The notes: generated by a model from the letters alone, not told the origin. 64,000 bases of DNA from Dehalococcoidia bacterium (GCA_029940375.1 JAPYUX010000004.1:62001-126000), one strand, 5' to 3'. Counted from the stretch's first letter, positions 37,842 through 47,811 are shown. Numbers and translations: made by a program.

Positions 37842-38708
37842 TTACCCACCTATTCTTTCTAATGATTTATTTAAAGTTCTAACAGTTAGTACTTCCACTA
37901 AGTGCTTTCTTTGATCAACTGTACCACGCATATCTTCAATTGGAGAACACTCAGTTTTAGCAATTGCTCCAGCCTCATTGAAGGCTGCTTCACCAGGTTC
38001 TTTACCAATCAGAGATTCTGAAGCTTTCTTAGCTAATATTGGAGTTGGTCCTACAGAAGCAAGAGCAATTCTTGCTGATTCTATTTTTCCATTAGATCCA
38101 ATAAGTATGCTTGAAGCCACACCCGCTACTGCTATATCCATTTCATTTCTGGGGATAAAACGTTCATAAGCAGAATTAAATTTACTCCCTTGATTTGGTA
38201 TTGATAAAGAGACAAGTATTTCTCCATTTTCAAGTGCATTTGAACCAGGTCCAGTACAAAAATCTTCTACAGGAATACTCCTTTTACCATTACTGCCCTC
38301 TATATTTGCAACCGCTGAAAGAACAATTAGAGGACCAATGCTATCTCCAGATGGAGTAGAGTTACATAAATTGCCACCAATTCCTGCTCTTGATTGAATT
38401 TGTATACCACCAATTAACTCGGCAGCATCTATTAATCCTGGAAAATCTTCTGAAATTTTTGGATCTTCATATATTCTATGACAAGGAACGGCAGCTCCTA
38501 TGTTTAGAGATTTGCTATCATTGGAAAGAGAGTTCAATTCTGGTATTTTTTTTATATCTACAACTGCATCTAGATTGTACTTCCCTCCTCTTATCTGAAC
38601 TAAAAGATCAGTTCCTCCAGCCATTGGTCTTGCTTTATCACCGTGTTTAGTTAGTATTTCAACTGCTTCTTTTACTGTGGTTGGCGCAGTATATGCAAAT
38701 GGTTGCAT
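37842..38708 (-). CDS. Molybdenum hydroxylase FAD-binding subunit
   Basis: A 288-residue CoxM-type subunit. FAD-binding motifs are ARPMAGGTDLLVQIRGG and RAGIGGNLCNSTPSGDSIGPL; the C-terminal CO-dehydrogenase flavoprotein domain includes IALASVGPTPILAKKAE-like sequence and EVLTVRTLNKSLERI. It is the first gene of the operon and the strong promoter at 38755-38782 lies 46 bases upstream. AAGGAAATATT precedes the ATG. Confidence 0.95.
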   Translation of the reverse strand: MQPFAYTAPTTVKEAVEILTKHGDKARPMAGGTDLLVQIRGGKYNLDAVVDIKKIPELNSLSNDSKSLNIGAAVPCHRIYEDPKISEDFPGLIDAAELIGGIQIQSRAGIGGNLCNSTPSGDSIGPLIVLSAVANIEGSNGKRSIPVEDFCTGPGSNALENGEILVSLSIPNQGSKFNSAYERFIPRNEMDIAVAGVASSILIGSNGKIESARIALASVGPTPILAKKASESLIGKEPGEAAFNEAGAIAKTECSPIEDMRGTVDQRKHLVEVLTVRTLNKSLERIGG

Positions 38709-38754
38709 AATATTTCCTTTCAGCCTGTTTTAGATTTATGAAGTTTTGATTAAC

Positions 38755-38782
38755 ATTTTATAGAGCATATAGAATGTGTCAA
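38755..38782 (-). promoter_or_regulatory. Sigma-70-type promoter of the molybdenum hydroxylase operon
   Basis: On the minus strand TTGACA (38777-38782) and TAAAAT (38755-38760) are separated by 16 bases, close to consensus. It is correctly placed about 45 bases upstream of the FAD subunit start. The rest of the 38709-38845 gap has no other feature I can support. Confidence 0.7.
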
Positions 38783-38845
38783 AGGTTTTGGCATGTTTTT
38801 GGGGAAATTTATTATATTATCGAGTAAGTTTAGTTCGTTGACAAT

Positions 38846-40063
38846 TTATTTGTATTTATATAGTATCGCGAAACCTCCAACTGATAAAGCTATAAAACTA
38901 ATTATTCCTGCAAAAAAAATAGCGAAATTAATTGAAAAATTTTCAGCTAAAAATCCAATAAAAACTGAACCAATTGCACCTGCACCCCATGATAAATTAA
39001 GTATACTCAAGACTCTACCCCTAAATTCTTCTTTAACATTAGATTGAATAATGGTTGTTCCCATTGTTTGATAAATAACTCTAGCTGCAGCAATGATAGA
39101 AAATAAATAAAAAATTTTATCCATTCCAAAATTGCTTCCCAAGACGATTAATGCCAAACAATATAAAATTCCACTAAAAATGTAAAACGTATACTTATTT
39201 ATTTTGTCTCCATATAAAATTATAAAAGTGGTAGAAAATAAACCAGAAATTCCCCCAATTAACAGTAAATTTCCATATGTTTTTGAACTACCTTTCAATA
39301 TTTCCGTAGTTATAGCTGGTATAAGAACATCAATTGAACCTGCAGTAATTCCTACTAAAATTCCAATAGATAGAATTATAAAAAGTATGGGGGTTTTTAC
39401 TACATATTTGGCTCCTAGATATAATTCATCAAAAACTCTGTAAGTTTTAATTTCTTTAGCTGAATCATGAATACTCAGGTTCATTTTAATGAGAGTAACA
39501 AACGTTAATAAATAGAAAATTCCTATAATGAAAAAAATTCCTTCTAATCCAAAATAATTGACAATGGGATGAAATAAAGAAGGACCTACTATTGAAGAAA
39601 CTCCAAAAACTATTGAATACATTGATATAGCTGTTGCCAATTGATCTTTTGTCACTAATTTTGCAATCATTGATGATCTTGATGGTATATCAAAAGCTAA
39701 TAATATTCCGGTAATGGTTGATATTAGTATTAATATTATTGGATTCATAACTTTGAAGAAGATTAAAAATCCCGTCAATAATGTCATAATTGAAAACAAA
39801 AAACGTGTGCTTCTTAAAATTTTTAATCTATTGTATTTATCTGCAATCAAACCTCCAAAAATACTTAACAAAAGAACTGGTGTTAAATTTGCACTTGCTA
39901 CCAAGCCAAGCATCATTTCTGAATCAGTCATCGTTCTCATTAACCAAAGTCTTCCATAAACAAGAGCCCACATACCCATGTTTGAAAAAAAAGCTGCAAT
40001 CCAGAATAATCTATATTCTTTAGCTTGCATTAATTTTACGAAAGCAAAGTTTTTATTGATCAT
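38846..40063 (-). CDS. Major facilitator superfamily transporter
   Basis: A 405-residue integral membrane protein with about twelve hydrophobic segments. The loop after helix 2 reads GGLIADKYNRLKILRS, the MFS signature, and VKEEFRGRVLSI lies in the second half at the equivalent place. It resembles the MFS_3/enterobactin-exporter-like group, many of which are exporters. The ATG overlaps the acyl-CoA dehydrogenase stop by 4 bases, so it is co-expressed with the two dehydrogenases. Substrate unknown. Confidence 0.85.
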   Translation of the reverse strand: MINKNFAFVKLMQAKEYRLFWIAAFFSNMGMWALVYGRLWLMRTMTDSEMMLGLVASANLTPVLLLSIFGGLIADKYNRLKILRSTRFLFSIMTLLTGFLIFFKVMNPIILILISTITGILLAFDIPSRSSMIAKLVTKDQLATAISMYSIVFGVSSIVGPSLFHPIVNYFGLEGIFFIIGIFYLLTFVTLIKMNLSIHDSAKEIKTYRVFDELYLGAKYVVKTPILFIILSIGILVGITAGSIDVLIPAITTEILKGSSKTYGNLLLIGGISGLFSTTFIILYGDKINKYTFYIFSGILYCLALIVLGSNFGMDKIFYLFSIIAAARVIYQTMGTTIIQSNVKEEFRGRVLSILNLSWGAGAIGSVFIGFLAENFSINFAIFFAGIISFIALSVGGFAILYKYK

Positions 40064-41139
40064 GATAAAAGAATCTTTGAATGAAATTCTGTATCTCCAA
40101 GAACGGATTTATTCATAAGTATTTTTCTTGTATATAAATGTAGTCCATAATCCCACGTAAACCCGATGGCTCCGTGTAATTGATGTGCATCCCAAATAAT
40201 TTTATTTAAACTTTCATTACATTTAATCTTTAGTAAAGATGAATATTTTTTTTGGTTAGAGTTAATTTTTTTGGATAAATATCTACTTAGCTCTTTCGTT
40301 TCACTTATTAATGTAAATATTTCTGAAATTTTGTGTTGTATTGATTGAAAAGAGGCTAATGATCTACCAAATTGTTCCCTGTTTTTAATATAATCTATAG
40401 TTTTATTTAACACCGCTTCTGATGCACCAATCATCTCAGAGCATTTGCTAATTATCATATGATTCATCATAAAATCTATAATTTCGTGTGTATTATTATC
40501 ATTTCCTATAAAATTGTCATCTGAGATATTATTATTTTCAATGTAAATATTTACCAATTTATTCCCTAATAAATCGAATATAACTTTCTCAATATTTATT
40601 TTGTTAGTTGGTAAAATTATAATCTTTGGATTATTATTCTGCTTTGCAATAAAAATAATATGTGTTGACAATTCAAAAAAAGGAACTTTACTTAATGAAC
40701 CACTTATATACATTTTATTTTTTATCTTTTTAATTTCAGGGATATTACCTTTTTTATAAAATTGATTAGACAGTGGAGTCGTGATTACATATTGATTTCT
40801 TATAATTTTTTTTAGTATGTCAGAAAATTTTGATTCATTATATTTTTGTAGAGTTAAAACACCAGCAATAGAATTTTCTATAATTGGCCCAGAGCATAAA
40901 TAAGTTCCCCAAACTTCCATTATTAGAGAAAATTCATGAAAACTTAATCCATAACCTCCTATAGACTCTTTTGCCAACATTCCCATAAAACCTTGTTCTT
41001 GTAATTCTTTCCACCCAGGTAAATAATTACTTTTAGTATCAATTCTTTTATTAATCAATTTCAAATCGTATTTATTTGACAAAACTTCTTTAGCTGAAGA
41101 AATTAACATAGACTGAGTTTCATTAATATTAAAATTCAT
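40060..41139 (-). CDS. Acyl-CoA dehydrogenase-like subunit (smaller)
   Basis: A 359-residue protein of the acyl-CoA dehydrogenase fold. N-terminal helices (LQEQGFMGMLAKESIGGYGLS), a beta middle domain and a C-terminal helical bundle (KNREQFGRSLASFQSIQHKI, QLHGAIGFTWDYGLHLY) are recognisable, but the middle-domain FAD motifs are weak. It abuts the larger dehydrogenase by a one-base overlap. The pair resembles heteromeric enzymes such as the FadE pairs of actinobacterial steroid degradation, where one subunit is degenerate. Confidence 0.85.
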   Translation of the reverse strand: MNFNINETQSMLISSAKEVLSNKYDLKLINKRIDTKSNYLPGWKELQEQGFMGMLAKESIGGYGLSFHEFSLIMEVWGTYLCSGPIIENSIAGVLTLQKYNESKFSDILKKIIRNQYVITTPLSNQFYKKGNIPEIKKIKNKMYISGSLSKVPFFELSTHIIFIAKQNNNPKIIILPTNKINIEKVIFDLLGNKLVNIYIENNNISDDNFIGNDNNTHEIIDFMMNHMIISKCSEMIGASEAVLNKTIDYIKNREQFGRSLASFQSIQHKISEIFTLISETKELSRYLSKKINSNQKKYSSLLKIKCNESLNKIIWDAHQLHGAIGFTWDYGLHLYTRKILMNKSVLGDTEFHSKILLS

Positions 41140-42323
41140 TATTTTGGTAACCCTAAACCTCTCTGAGCTATAATGTTTTTTTGGATTTCATTTGTTCCAG
41201 CTAAAATCCCTCCTGAAACAAAAAACAATCTATGATTTAATATTCTTTGTACAAAATTATTTTGAGGATCTTCATCGATAAAACCTATCTTATCTTTAAG
41301 TATTTCTAAAGCATAATCATGAACTTTATTATTTATTTCTGTTGCTAAAATTTTACTCATTGAAGGTTCCATATGAATATCGTCACTAACACTTTTTTTC
41401 CAGATAGCTTTGTAAGTCATGATTTTAGCTGATTCCAAATCGGCTTTCAAAATAGCAACACTCTTTTTGAATGTGCCACTATCAAAGATCATTTCATATT
41501 TGTTAAGTCTATTTTTTTTACTATATGAAATTAGATCATCAAGACATCTTTCAGCCCAACCAATGTAATCAATTCCCGATCTTTCAAAATTCAATAAATC
41601 AAGTGCAATTTTCCAACCTTCATGAAGTTTTCCAATTATATTTTCAGATGAAATTTTAACATCTTTTAAAACAACTTCATTAAAGGAAAATTTACCAGCA
41701 ATATTTTTTATAGGATTTACAGTAATACCCTTATTGTTCATGTCTAAAACTACAAAAGTTAAACCTTGATGTCTTTTACTCCCTGGTAGTGATCTTACAA
41801 GTATGAACATCCTATTTGCTCTATTAGCTAGGGTAGTCCAAATTTTAGTTCCGTTTATGGTTATAGTCTCTGTTTCTTCATTGTAATCACCTTTTGTTGT
41901 AATAGAAGCTAGATCTGATCCAGAATTAGGTTCAGAATATCCTTGGCACCATTGTACTTTTCCTGATGTTATTTCAGACAAGATTTTTTTTTTCTGTAAT
42001 GATGTACCATATTTCAAGATAGTAGGACCAATCATACGGGTTGCAAAGCGATCATTTCCTGGAGACATTCTATAAGCCATTGTTTCTGATAAGATTATTG
42101 CTTTTGTGACTTCTTTTCCTCCGCCTCCATACTCTTTGGGCCAAGATGGAGCTATCCAATTATTGATAGATAAAGACAATTTGATTTTTTTTGATAATTC
42201 CCAATGAAAATCATCAGTTTCATCTGGGTAATGATCCCAATTTATTGGCAATAATTTATCAAGTAAAGAATTTAATTCTTTTTTGAAAATAACGTCATCT
42301 TCAGAAAACATAGTATCTAACAT
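41139..42323 (-). CDS. Acyl-CoA dehydrogenase (larger subunit)
   Basis: A 394-residue acyl-CoA dehydrogenase with WCQGYSEPNSGSDLAS (FAD and substrate binding), GTKIWTTLANRANRMFILVR, and the C-terminal GTNEIQKNIIAQRGLGLPK. At the position where many family members have the catalytic Glu (EGT) it reads AGT, so the base may be elsewhere, as in isovaleryl-type or heteromeric enzymes. Probably forms a mixed complex with the smaller subunit and passes electrons to EtfAB. An upstream HTH gene is in the same orientation. Confidence 0.9.
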   Translation of the reverse strand: MLDTMFSEDDVIFKKELNSLLDKLLPINWDHYPDETDDFHWELSKKIKLSLSINNWIAPSWPKEYGGGGKEVTKAIILSETMAYRMSPGNDRFATRMIGPTILKYGTSLQKKKILSEITSGKVQWCQGYSEPNSGSDLASITTKGDYNEETETITINGTKIWTTLANRANRMFILVRSLPGSKRHQGLTFVVLDMNNKGITVNPIKNIAGKFSFNEVVLKDVKISSENIIGKLHEGWKIALDLLNFERSGIDYIGWAERCLDDLISYSKKNRLNKYEMIFDSGTFKKSVAILKADLESAKIMTYKAIWKKSVSDDIHMEPSMSKILATEINNKVHDYALEILKDKIGFIDEDPQNNFVQRILNHRLFFVSGGILAGTNEIQKNIIAQRGLGLPK

Positions 42324-42364
42324 TTATAAATATAGAATAATATAGAATTTAGCCAAAAATATCC

Positions 42365-42757
42365 TCACATAGGGATTTCTTTGCTTTTTTTCTCAAAATC
42401 GTCTATCGTATCAGATTTTTTTATTGAAAATCTTACCTTGCTCTGAGGTTTAGTTATTGTATTTAAATTTGAACGTTCAGGATTTTTATGTATGTCGAAT
42501 CCAAATCTTTCAAATGACAACTGAGATTTTATTTTAGGATATTTTTGAAAAGGAAAACCTGCAGTTCTTGCAATTAAATTAAGAAGAGTTTTAGATGCTC
42601 CTGTAGGCTTGTACAAACCTGTTTCCCATTCACTAATTGTTTGTTGTCTGACACCAAGTTCTTCGGCAAGTACAGTTTGTGAATGGCCAATGTGAGATCT
42701 TAGACCTAGAACCGTTTCTGAATTCCATTCAAAATTATTTATTTTATTAATCACCAT
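42365..42757 (-). CDS. Helix-turn-helix (XRE-type) regulator
   Basis: A 130-residue DNA-binding protein with a Cro/CI-type HTH at about residues 18-65: GHSQTVLAEELGVRQQTISEWETGLYKPT is typical. The C-terminal half is basic and has no recognised domain. It lies 41 bases upstream of the acyl-CoA dehydrogenase pair in the same direction and is a candidate local regulator of that operon. The ATG has only a distant GGAG, so the true start may differ by a few codons. Confidence 0.8.
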   Translation of the reverse strand: MVINKINNFEWNSETVLGLRSHIGHSQTVLAEELGVRQQTISEWETGLYKPTGASKTLLNLIARTAGFPFQKYPKIKSQLSFERFGFDIHKNPERSNLNTITKPQSKVRFSIKKSDTIDDFEKKSKEIPM

Positions 42758-42863
42758 ATAGATAATTTAATAAAAATTTATATTAATCTCCTAATCAATT
42801 TTAATTCAACTTTAGACGATTTTTTTATTATAAATACTACTAATGACATAAAATAATAAATAT

Positions 42864-45800
42864 ATGTTGCTAGAAAAAATTAAAAAAAATATCTATTTTT
42901 ATTTTCCGAATGAAATCTCTAAAAGATATATCTTATGTTTAAGTTTGTTATTTTTCTTTTCACTCCTCATTAGATTTTTTGGAATTGACTGGGATAATGG
43001 ATTTCTATTTCATCCTGATGAAAGAGCAATTTTTATGCATGCTTATGATATAAATTTTTCTTCTTTAAAACACCCCAATGAATTTTTTAATGCTAATAGT
43101 TCTTTAAATCCACATTGGTTCAATTATGGGACATTACCAATATATATTTTGAAAATTGTAAAAAATTTTATTGATCTTTTTGATAATTTATCTATATATG
43201 AAATGAGAATCCCTGCGCGGTTAATTTCTATGCTTGTAGATTCTAGTACAGTAATTTTTATAACATATTTATCTAGAGAAAAATTGGGGAATCTTTGGAG
43301 TCTGTTTGTAGGATTTATTGTTTCAATATCTGTAATTCACATACAGAACAGTCATTTTTATACAACGGATGTTTTTATAACAAACTTTGTCATTTTAACA
43401 TTAATTTTTTCTATCAGAAACTCATATAATCCAACTAAAAATAAAACATTAATTTTAGCGGTGATATTTGCTGCTGGTTTGGCATTTAAATTTTCATTTA
43501 TGCCAGCATTACTACCTATATTGCTATCTTTTTTGATTGCTTTTTATAATAAAAGAATCAAATTGTTGGACCTTTTGAAATATATACTAATATTTGTTTT
43601 TGCTAGTTTAATATTTTTGTTTATTTTCCAACCATATAGTTTCATCGATTATAACACTTACTTTTCAAACTTATCTGAACAGTCAAAAATGGTTAGAGGT
43701 GTCCTTGATTTTCCATACACTAGACAATATTTAGATACTACGAAATATATATACCCACTTTCTCAGTTATTTACTTGGGGAACGGGTCCTATTTTAGGTA
43801 TCTTTTCTATATTAGGAATATTATTCGCTACGTATAAAGTTTTAAATGAAAGAGATAATTTCCATATTTTAATTTTTTCCTGGTTTATTCCTTATTTATT
43901 GATCAATGGTTTTTTCCAAGTTAAATTTCTAAGATATTTTTTACCTCTAACTCCGATAATAATTTTTTATGCAATTTATTTTTTAAAATTTTTTCAGCAG
44001 ATAATAACAAATAGATTTAAATTTTCTAATGTATTTAATTTTTTGCTGTTTATTTTATTTATTGTTCCTACTCTTCATTTTTCTTTTTCATATATTTATG
44101 GGATTTATTTAAAAGATCATACCGCTGTGAATGCATCTAATTGGCTAAAGGCAAACGCTACAAGTAATGAAATTATTATCCAGGAGCATTGGGAGGAATC
44201 ATTACCTAATTTAGATCATATAAAAATTTCCAATAAACGTTTAGAATTGTACAATCCGGATACTTTAAGTAAATTTGATCAAATATTAAATGATCTCAAT
44301 GAAGCTGATTATTATGTAATTTTTTCAAATAGACTTTATGGAACCATTCCACGACTTCAAGAAAGATATCCTATTTCTACTGTATTTTATGAAAAATTAT
44401 TTGACGAATCTTTAGGGTACAAAATTATACATTATGAAAAAAAATCTATGAATTTATTTAATATTAATTATGAAGAAGATTTTTTTTCGCGAATAAAAAT
44501 CAAGCAACCTGAACTTATTGATAATTACGAGGAAAAATTTTTTATCAATTTAAATTTTGGATGGGCTGATGAAAGTTTTTCTGTTTATGATCACCCTCAA
44601 ATAATAATATTTAAAAATGAAAAGAAATATTCAAAAGAAAAATTATCTGAAATTATAAATTTAGATGATTTAGCAAATGATTTGATTACAAATGATTACA
44701 TACCTCTTTCTAATTATAAAAAGTATGAAAAATCATTAAAAAACAAAAATTCAAATCTATATACTGATCATTTTTTTATGAAAGAAAAGTCACTCCATCA
44801 ACAAATATTACTTTGGTTTTTTGTAATAAATTTATTAGGGTATTTGACTTTTCCTATCTTGTATAGGATTTTTAGAAATTTACCAGATTTAGGTTATTCA
44901 TTATCTAAATTTATGGGACTTTTTATATTCAGTTGGATTGTTTGGATATTGATTTCTAATTCATCAATTGATTTTTCCTTTGAAATACTTATAATTGTTT
45001 TGGCTATTTTCTTTTTTATTTCATTATGTTTTTTCTATTTTTCACGAAGTAGTATTTTGTTCCATTTGCGAAAAAATTACCAAAAGATTTTACTAATCGA
45101 ATTTATATTTTATTTGATGTTCTTTCTAGCATTATATGTACGATATCTAAATCCTGATTTATGGCATCCATTTCGTGGAGGAGAAAAGCCAATGGACTTG
45201 GCATACTTAAATGCATTGATAAGATCTATGGATTTACCTCCTTTTGACCCTTGGTTCAGTGGATTTACATTAAACTATTATTATTTTGGTCAATATATGG
45301 TCTCAGTTTTAATAAAACTTTCAGGTGTCCCCACTAATATTGCTTATAATTTAGCTATTCCAACATTTTTTTCTTATACTTCAATTTTAATTTTTGGTCT
45401 GATTTCTAATATTACATTTCTTGTATATAAACTGAGGGATCTTAATTTCAATTGGTTTAAATATCCATTATTATTTGGAATTTTTGGAATTTTTATTACA
45501 ATTATATTTGGTAATTTTGATGGTTTTTTGCAATTAATCAATTTGATACTTGGTCGACAAAACACTTTTGATTACTGGGGGAGCACTAGAATTGTATCTA
45601 TGGTTTCTAGTGGTTTAGAAATTACAGAATTCCCTTTCTTCACATTTCTTTTTGCTGACTTACATGCTCATCTATTAAGTTTACCTATATTATTAAGTAT
45701 TTTGTTTTTTGCTTTTGTTTTCTATTATGAATATTTTGATAAAAGCTCTAAAGTAAAAAATATAATTTTATTGACTTTATTAGGATTATTAGTTGGAGGA

Positions 45801-47093
45801 ATAAGAGCCACTAACACCTGGGATTATCCGGTTTCTTTAGTAATAGTTTTTAGTTCTATTTTTTTTGCGATCTTTTTTGCCTACAAGGATTTACGTAATA
45901 AAATAACACCATTTATCATGTACTGTTTAGTTTTTTTTATTTCATCAAAATTATTCTTTTATAACTTTGAAAACAATCAAATTATGCCTAATATAAATTT
46001 CGAAATTTCTAAATGGAGAACTCCTTTTTATTTGTTTTTAGAAATCTACTTTTTCCCGATATTGGTAATTTTGATTTATTCATGTCTTTACATATACAAA
46101 CTTTTTTATAAATTGAATTTTTTATATGGATTTAATTATAAAAAAATTACGTATACATCATTAATTTTCTCTTCTTTATTGTTGGTAGCTTATTTTGGAT
46201 TTTTTTATGATTTTTTGTTTAATACTTTATTATTTTTATTTCTGCTGATTTCAATAACTTGTTTCATTTCAATAGCAAAATATTATTTATTTGAAGCGTA
46301 TTTTAAAATCTTTTTGTGGTTGACTATTTTGATTGTTTTGGGTTTAGGAATTCCATTATTAACCGAATTGGTGGTTCTTGGAGGTGACATTAATCGAATG
46401 AATACGATCTTTAAATTTTATTTTGAATCATGGATTATTTTGAATATTGCAATATCAATAATTATTCCAATCATATTTATAGAGCACTTACCATCTTATA
46501 AATCTAAGATTGCTTTTATCTCAGTTTTATCTTCTATTTCACTCATAGCATTGATTTATCCAATATTGGCAATTGGAGTTCGAGTATCTGATAGATTTTC
46601 AAATAATACACATGGGTTAGATGGGATGCAATTTATGAAAAAAAATGTCTATTATATCAACGACAAACCTATAGATTTAAATGAAAGCTATATGGCTATC
46701 AATTGGTTAAATCAAAATATTTCGGGGAATCCAAATATTGTTGAAGCTTCGGGTAATTTGTATAGTTGGACATCTAGAATTTCAATTTATACAGGACTAC
46801 CTACAGTATTAGGTTGGGATTGGCATCAAAAACAGCAAAGATCATTAGAGGTAAATTCTATTGGCAATAGAAAAAATGATATAGATACCTTCTACAATAC
46901 TTTATCTGATGAATATATGATAGATTTTCTTGATTATTATGGGATCGAATTAATTATTTTAGGCCCTTTGGAAAAAACTCTTTACGAGAATAAAGGCCTT
47001 ATGAAATTCAATAATTTAAATAATAAATTTGTTGACATTTATAATGAAGATAATTTTAGAATAATAAGATACCTCGGAGTAGGTGATGAGTAA
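42864..47093 (+). CDS. Giant YYY membrane protein (DUF2298) with N-terminal glycosyltransferase half
   Basis: A 1409-residue polytopic membrane protein with more than 20 hydrophobic segments. The N-terminal half looks like a PMT/ArnT-type (GT-C) glycosyltransferase: FHPDE at about residues 49-53 is the catalytic-loop acidic motif. The C-terminal half matches the Chlor_Arch_YYY family (DUF2298), with the namesake NYYYFGQ at 804-810 and GGDINRMNTIFKFYFE later. The family is found mainly in Chloroflexota and archaea; its biochemical role is not known to me. It is likely to transfer sugars from a lipid carrier at the membrane. Its stop overlaps the HAD gene. Confidence 0.9.
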   Translation: MLLEKIKKNIYFYFPNEISKRYILCLSLLFFFSLLIRFFGIDWDNGFLFHPDERAIFMHAYDINFSSLKHPNEFFNANSSLNPHWFNYGTLPIYILKIVKNFIDLFDNLSIYEMRIPARLISMLVDSSTVIFITYLSREKLGNLWSLFVGFIVSISVIHIQNSHFYTTDVFITNFVILTLIFSIRNSYNPTKNKTLILAVIFAAGLAFKFSFMPALLPILLSFLIAFYNKRIKLLDLLKYILIFVFASLIFLFIFQPYSFIDYNTYFSNLSEQSKMVRGVLDFPYTRQYLDTTKYIYPLSQLFTWGTGPILGIFSILGILFATYKVLNERDNFHILIFSWFIPYLLINGFFQVKFLRYFLPLTPIIIFYAIYFLKFFQQIITNRFKFSNVFNFLLFILFIVPTLHFSFSYIYGIYLKDHTAVNASNWLKANATSNEIIIQEHWEESLPNLDHIKISNKRLELYNPDTLSKFDQILNDLNEADYYVIFSNRLYGTIPRLQERYPISTVFYEKLFDESLGYKIIHYEKKSMNLFNINYEEDFFSRIKIKQPELIDNYEEKFFINLNFGWADESFSVYDHPQIIIFKNEKKYSKEKLSEIINLDDLANDLITNDYIPLSNYKKYEKSLKNKNSNLYTDHFFMKEKSLHQQILLWFFVINLLGYLTFPILYRIFRNLPDLGYSLSKFMGLFIFSWIVWILISNSSIDFSFEILIIVLAIFFFISLCFFYFSRSSILFHLRKNYQKILLIEFIFYLMFFLALYVRYLNPDLWHPFRGGEKPMDLAYLNALIRSMDLPPFDPWFSGFTLNYYYFGQYMVSVLIKLSGVPTNIAYNLAIPTFFSYTSILIFGLISNITFLVYKLRDLNFNWFKYPLLFGIFGIFITIIFGNFDGFLQLINLILGRQNTFDYWGSTRIVSMVSSGLEITEFPFFTFLFADLHAHLLSLPILLSILFFAFVFYYEYFDKSSKVKNIILLTLLGLLVGGIRATNTWDYPVSLVIVFSSIFFAIFFAYKDLRNKITPFIMYCLVFFISSKLFFYNFENNQIMPNINFEISKWRTPFYLFLEIYFFPILVILIYSCLYIYKLFYKLNFLYGFNYKKITYTSLIFSSLLLVAYFGFFYDFLFNTLLFLFLLISITCFISIAKYYLFEAYFKIFLWLTILIVLGLGIPLLTELVVLGGDINRMNTIFKFYFESWIILNIAISIIIPIIFIEHLPSYKSKIAFISVLSSISLIALIYPILAIGVRVSDRFSNNTHGLDGMQFMKKNVYYINDKPIDLNESYMAINWLNQNISGNPNIVEASGNLYSWTSRISIYTGLPTVLGWDWHQKQQRSLEVNSIGNRKNDIDTFYNTLSDEYMIDFLDYYGIELIILGPLEKTLYENKGLMKFNNLNNKFVDIYNEDNFRIIRYLGVGDE

Positions 47094-47787
47094 TTATAAA
47101 TATATTTTTTTTGATATTTATGGGACTTTAGCAGGTTTTTACCCAGAGAGAGAAAAAATTCAACAAAAAATTCTTTCAAAAAATCAAATTTATTTAACTG
47201 AAGATCAAATTAGCATGGGATATAAATTTGCTGATGAATTTATGACCTTTCAAAAAAAAACCAATCCATTAAGAAATTTGAGTTCTATTGATAAGAAAAA
47301 TTTTTTTTCCAAGTATGAACAAAAGATTTTAGAAGCCAATGGTATTTTTGTAAAGGATGAAAAGTCTTGGAAAATATGGGAGCAAATTTCTAAAGAGCCA
47401 TACGATCTAAAAATATTTGATGATGTATCAGAAAACTTAAAGTGGTTAGCTAGTAAAGGAATAAATTCAGCAGGAATTACAAACATGGATATTACTGGAG
47501 AAAAGTTATTAAATAATCTAAGCTTGGGAGGATTACTAAAATTTATAGTTACTTCTTTAGATACACATTCTGAAAAACCAGACTCTAAGATATTTTTATT
47601 TTCAATGGAAAAAGCGAACGTGAAAGCTGATGAAAGTATCTTTATTGGAGATCAAATTGAATCTGATATTATGGGAGCAAAAAATGCAGGAATGTTTCCC
47701 ATATTGATAGATAGATATGGTTATTATGAAGATTTTTCAGATGCTCTTAAAATAAAAAACTTAGACGACCTTAAGAAAATATTTTAA
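47086..47787 (+). CDS. HAD-superfamily hydrolase (haloacid dehalogenase-type motif I)
   Basis: About 233 residues. Motif I is FFDIYGTLAGFY, where Tyr stands in place of the second Asp, as in 2-haloacid dehalogenases and some relatives (FDxYGTL). Motif II is GITNMD, motif III includes the Lys in SEKPDSKIF, and motif IV is FIGDQIESDIMGAKNAG. I chose the ATG at 47086, six bases after GGAG; it overlaps the YYY stop by 8 bases. The 3' end overlaps the glnA terminator. Substrate unknown. Confidence 0.82.
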   Translation: MSNYKYIFFDIYGTLAGFYPEREKIQQKILSKNQIYLTEDQISMGYKFADEFMTFQKKTNPLRNLSSIDKKNFFSKYEQKILEANGIFVKDEKSWKIWEQISKEPYDLKIFDDVSENLKWLASKGINSAGITNMDITGEKLLNNLSLGGLLKFIVTSLDTHSEKPDSKIFLFSMEKANVKADESIFIGDQIESDIMGAKNAGMFPILIDRYGYYEDFSDALKIKNLDDLKKIF

Positions 47788-47798
47788 AATCGTCTAAG
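47760..47798 (-). terminator. glnA rho-independent terminator
   Basis: CTTAGACGA (47760-47768) pairs with TCGTCTAAG (47790-47798). On the minus strand the stem is followed by six T and then TATTTT, so it terminates glnA transcription. It lies partly inside the last codons of the converging HAD gene. Confidence 0.8.
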
Positions 47799-47811
47799 CG
47801 TAAATTAATAT

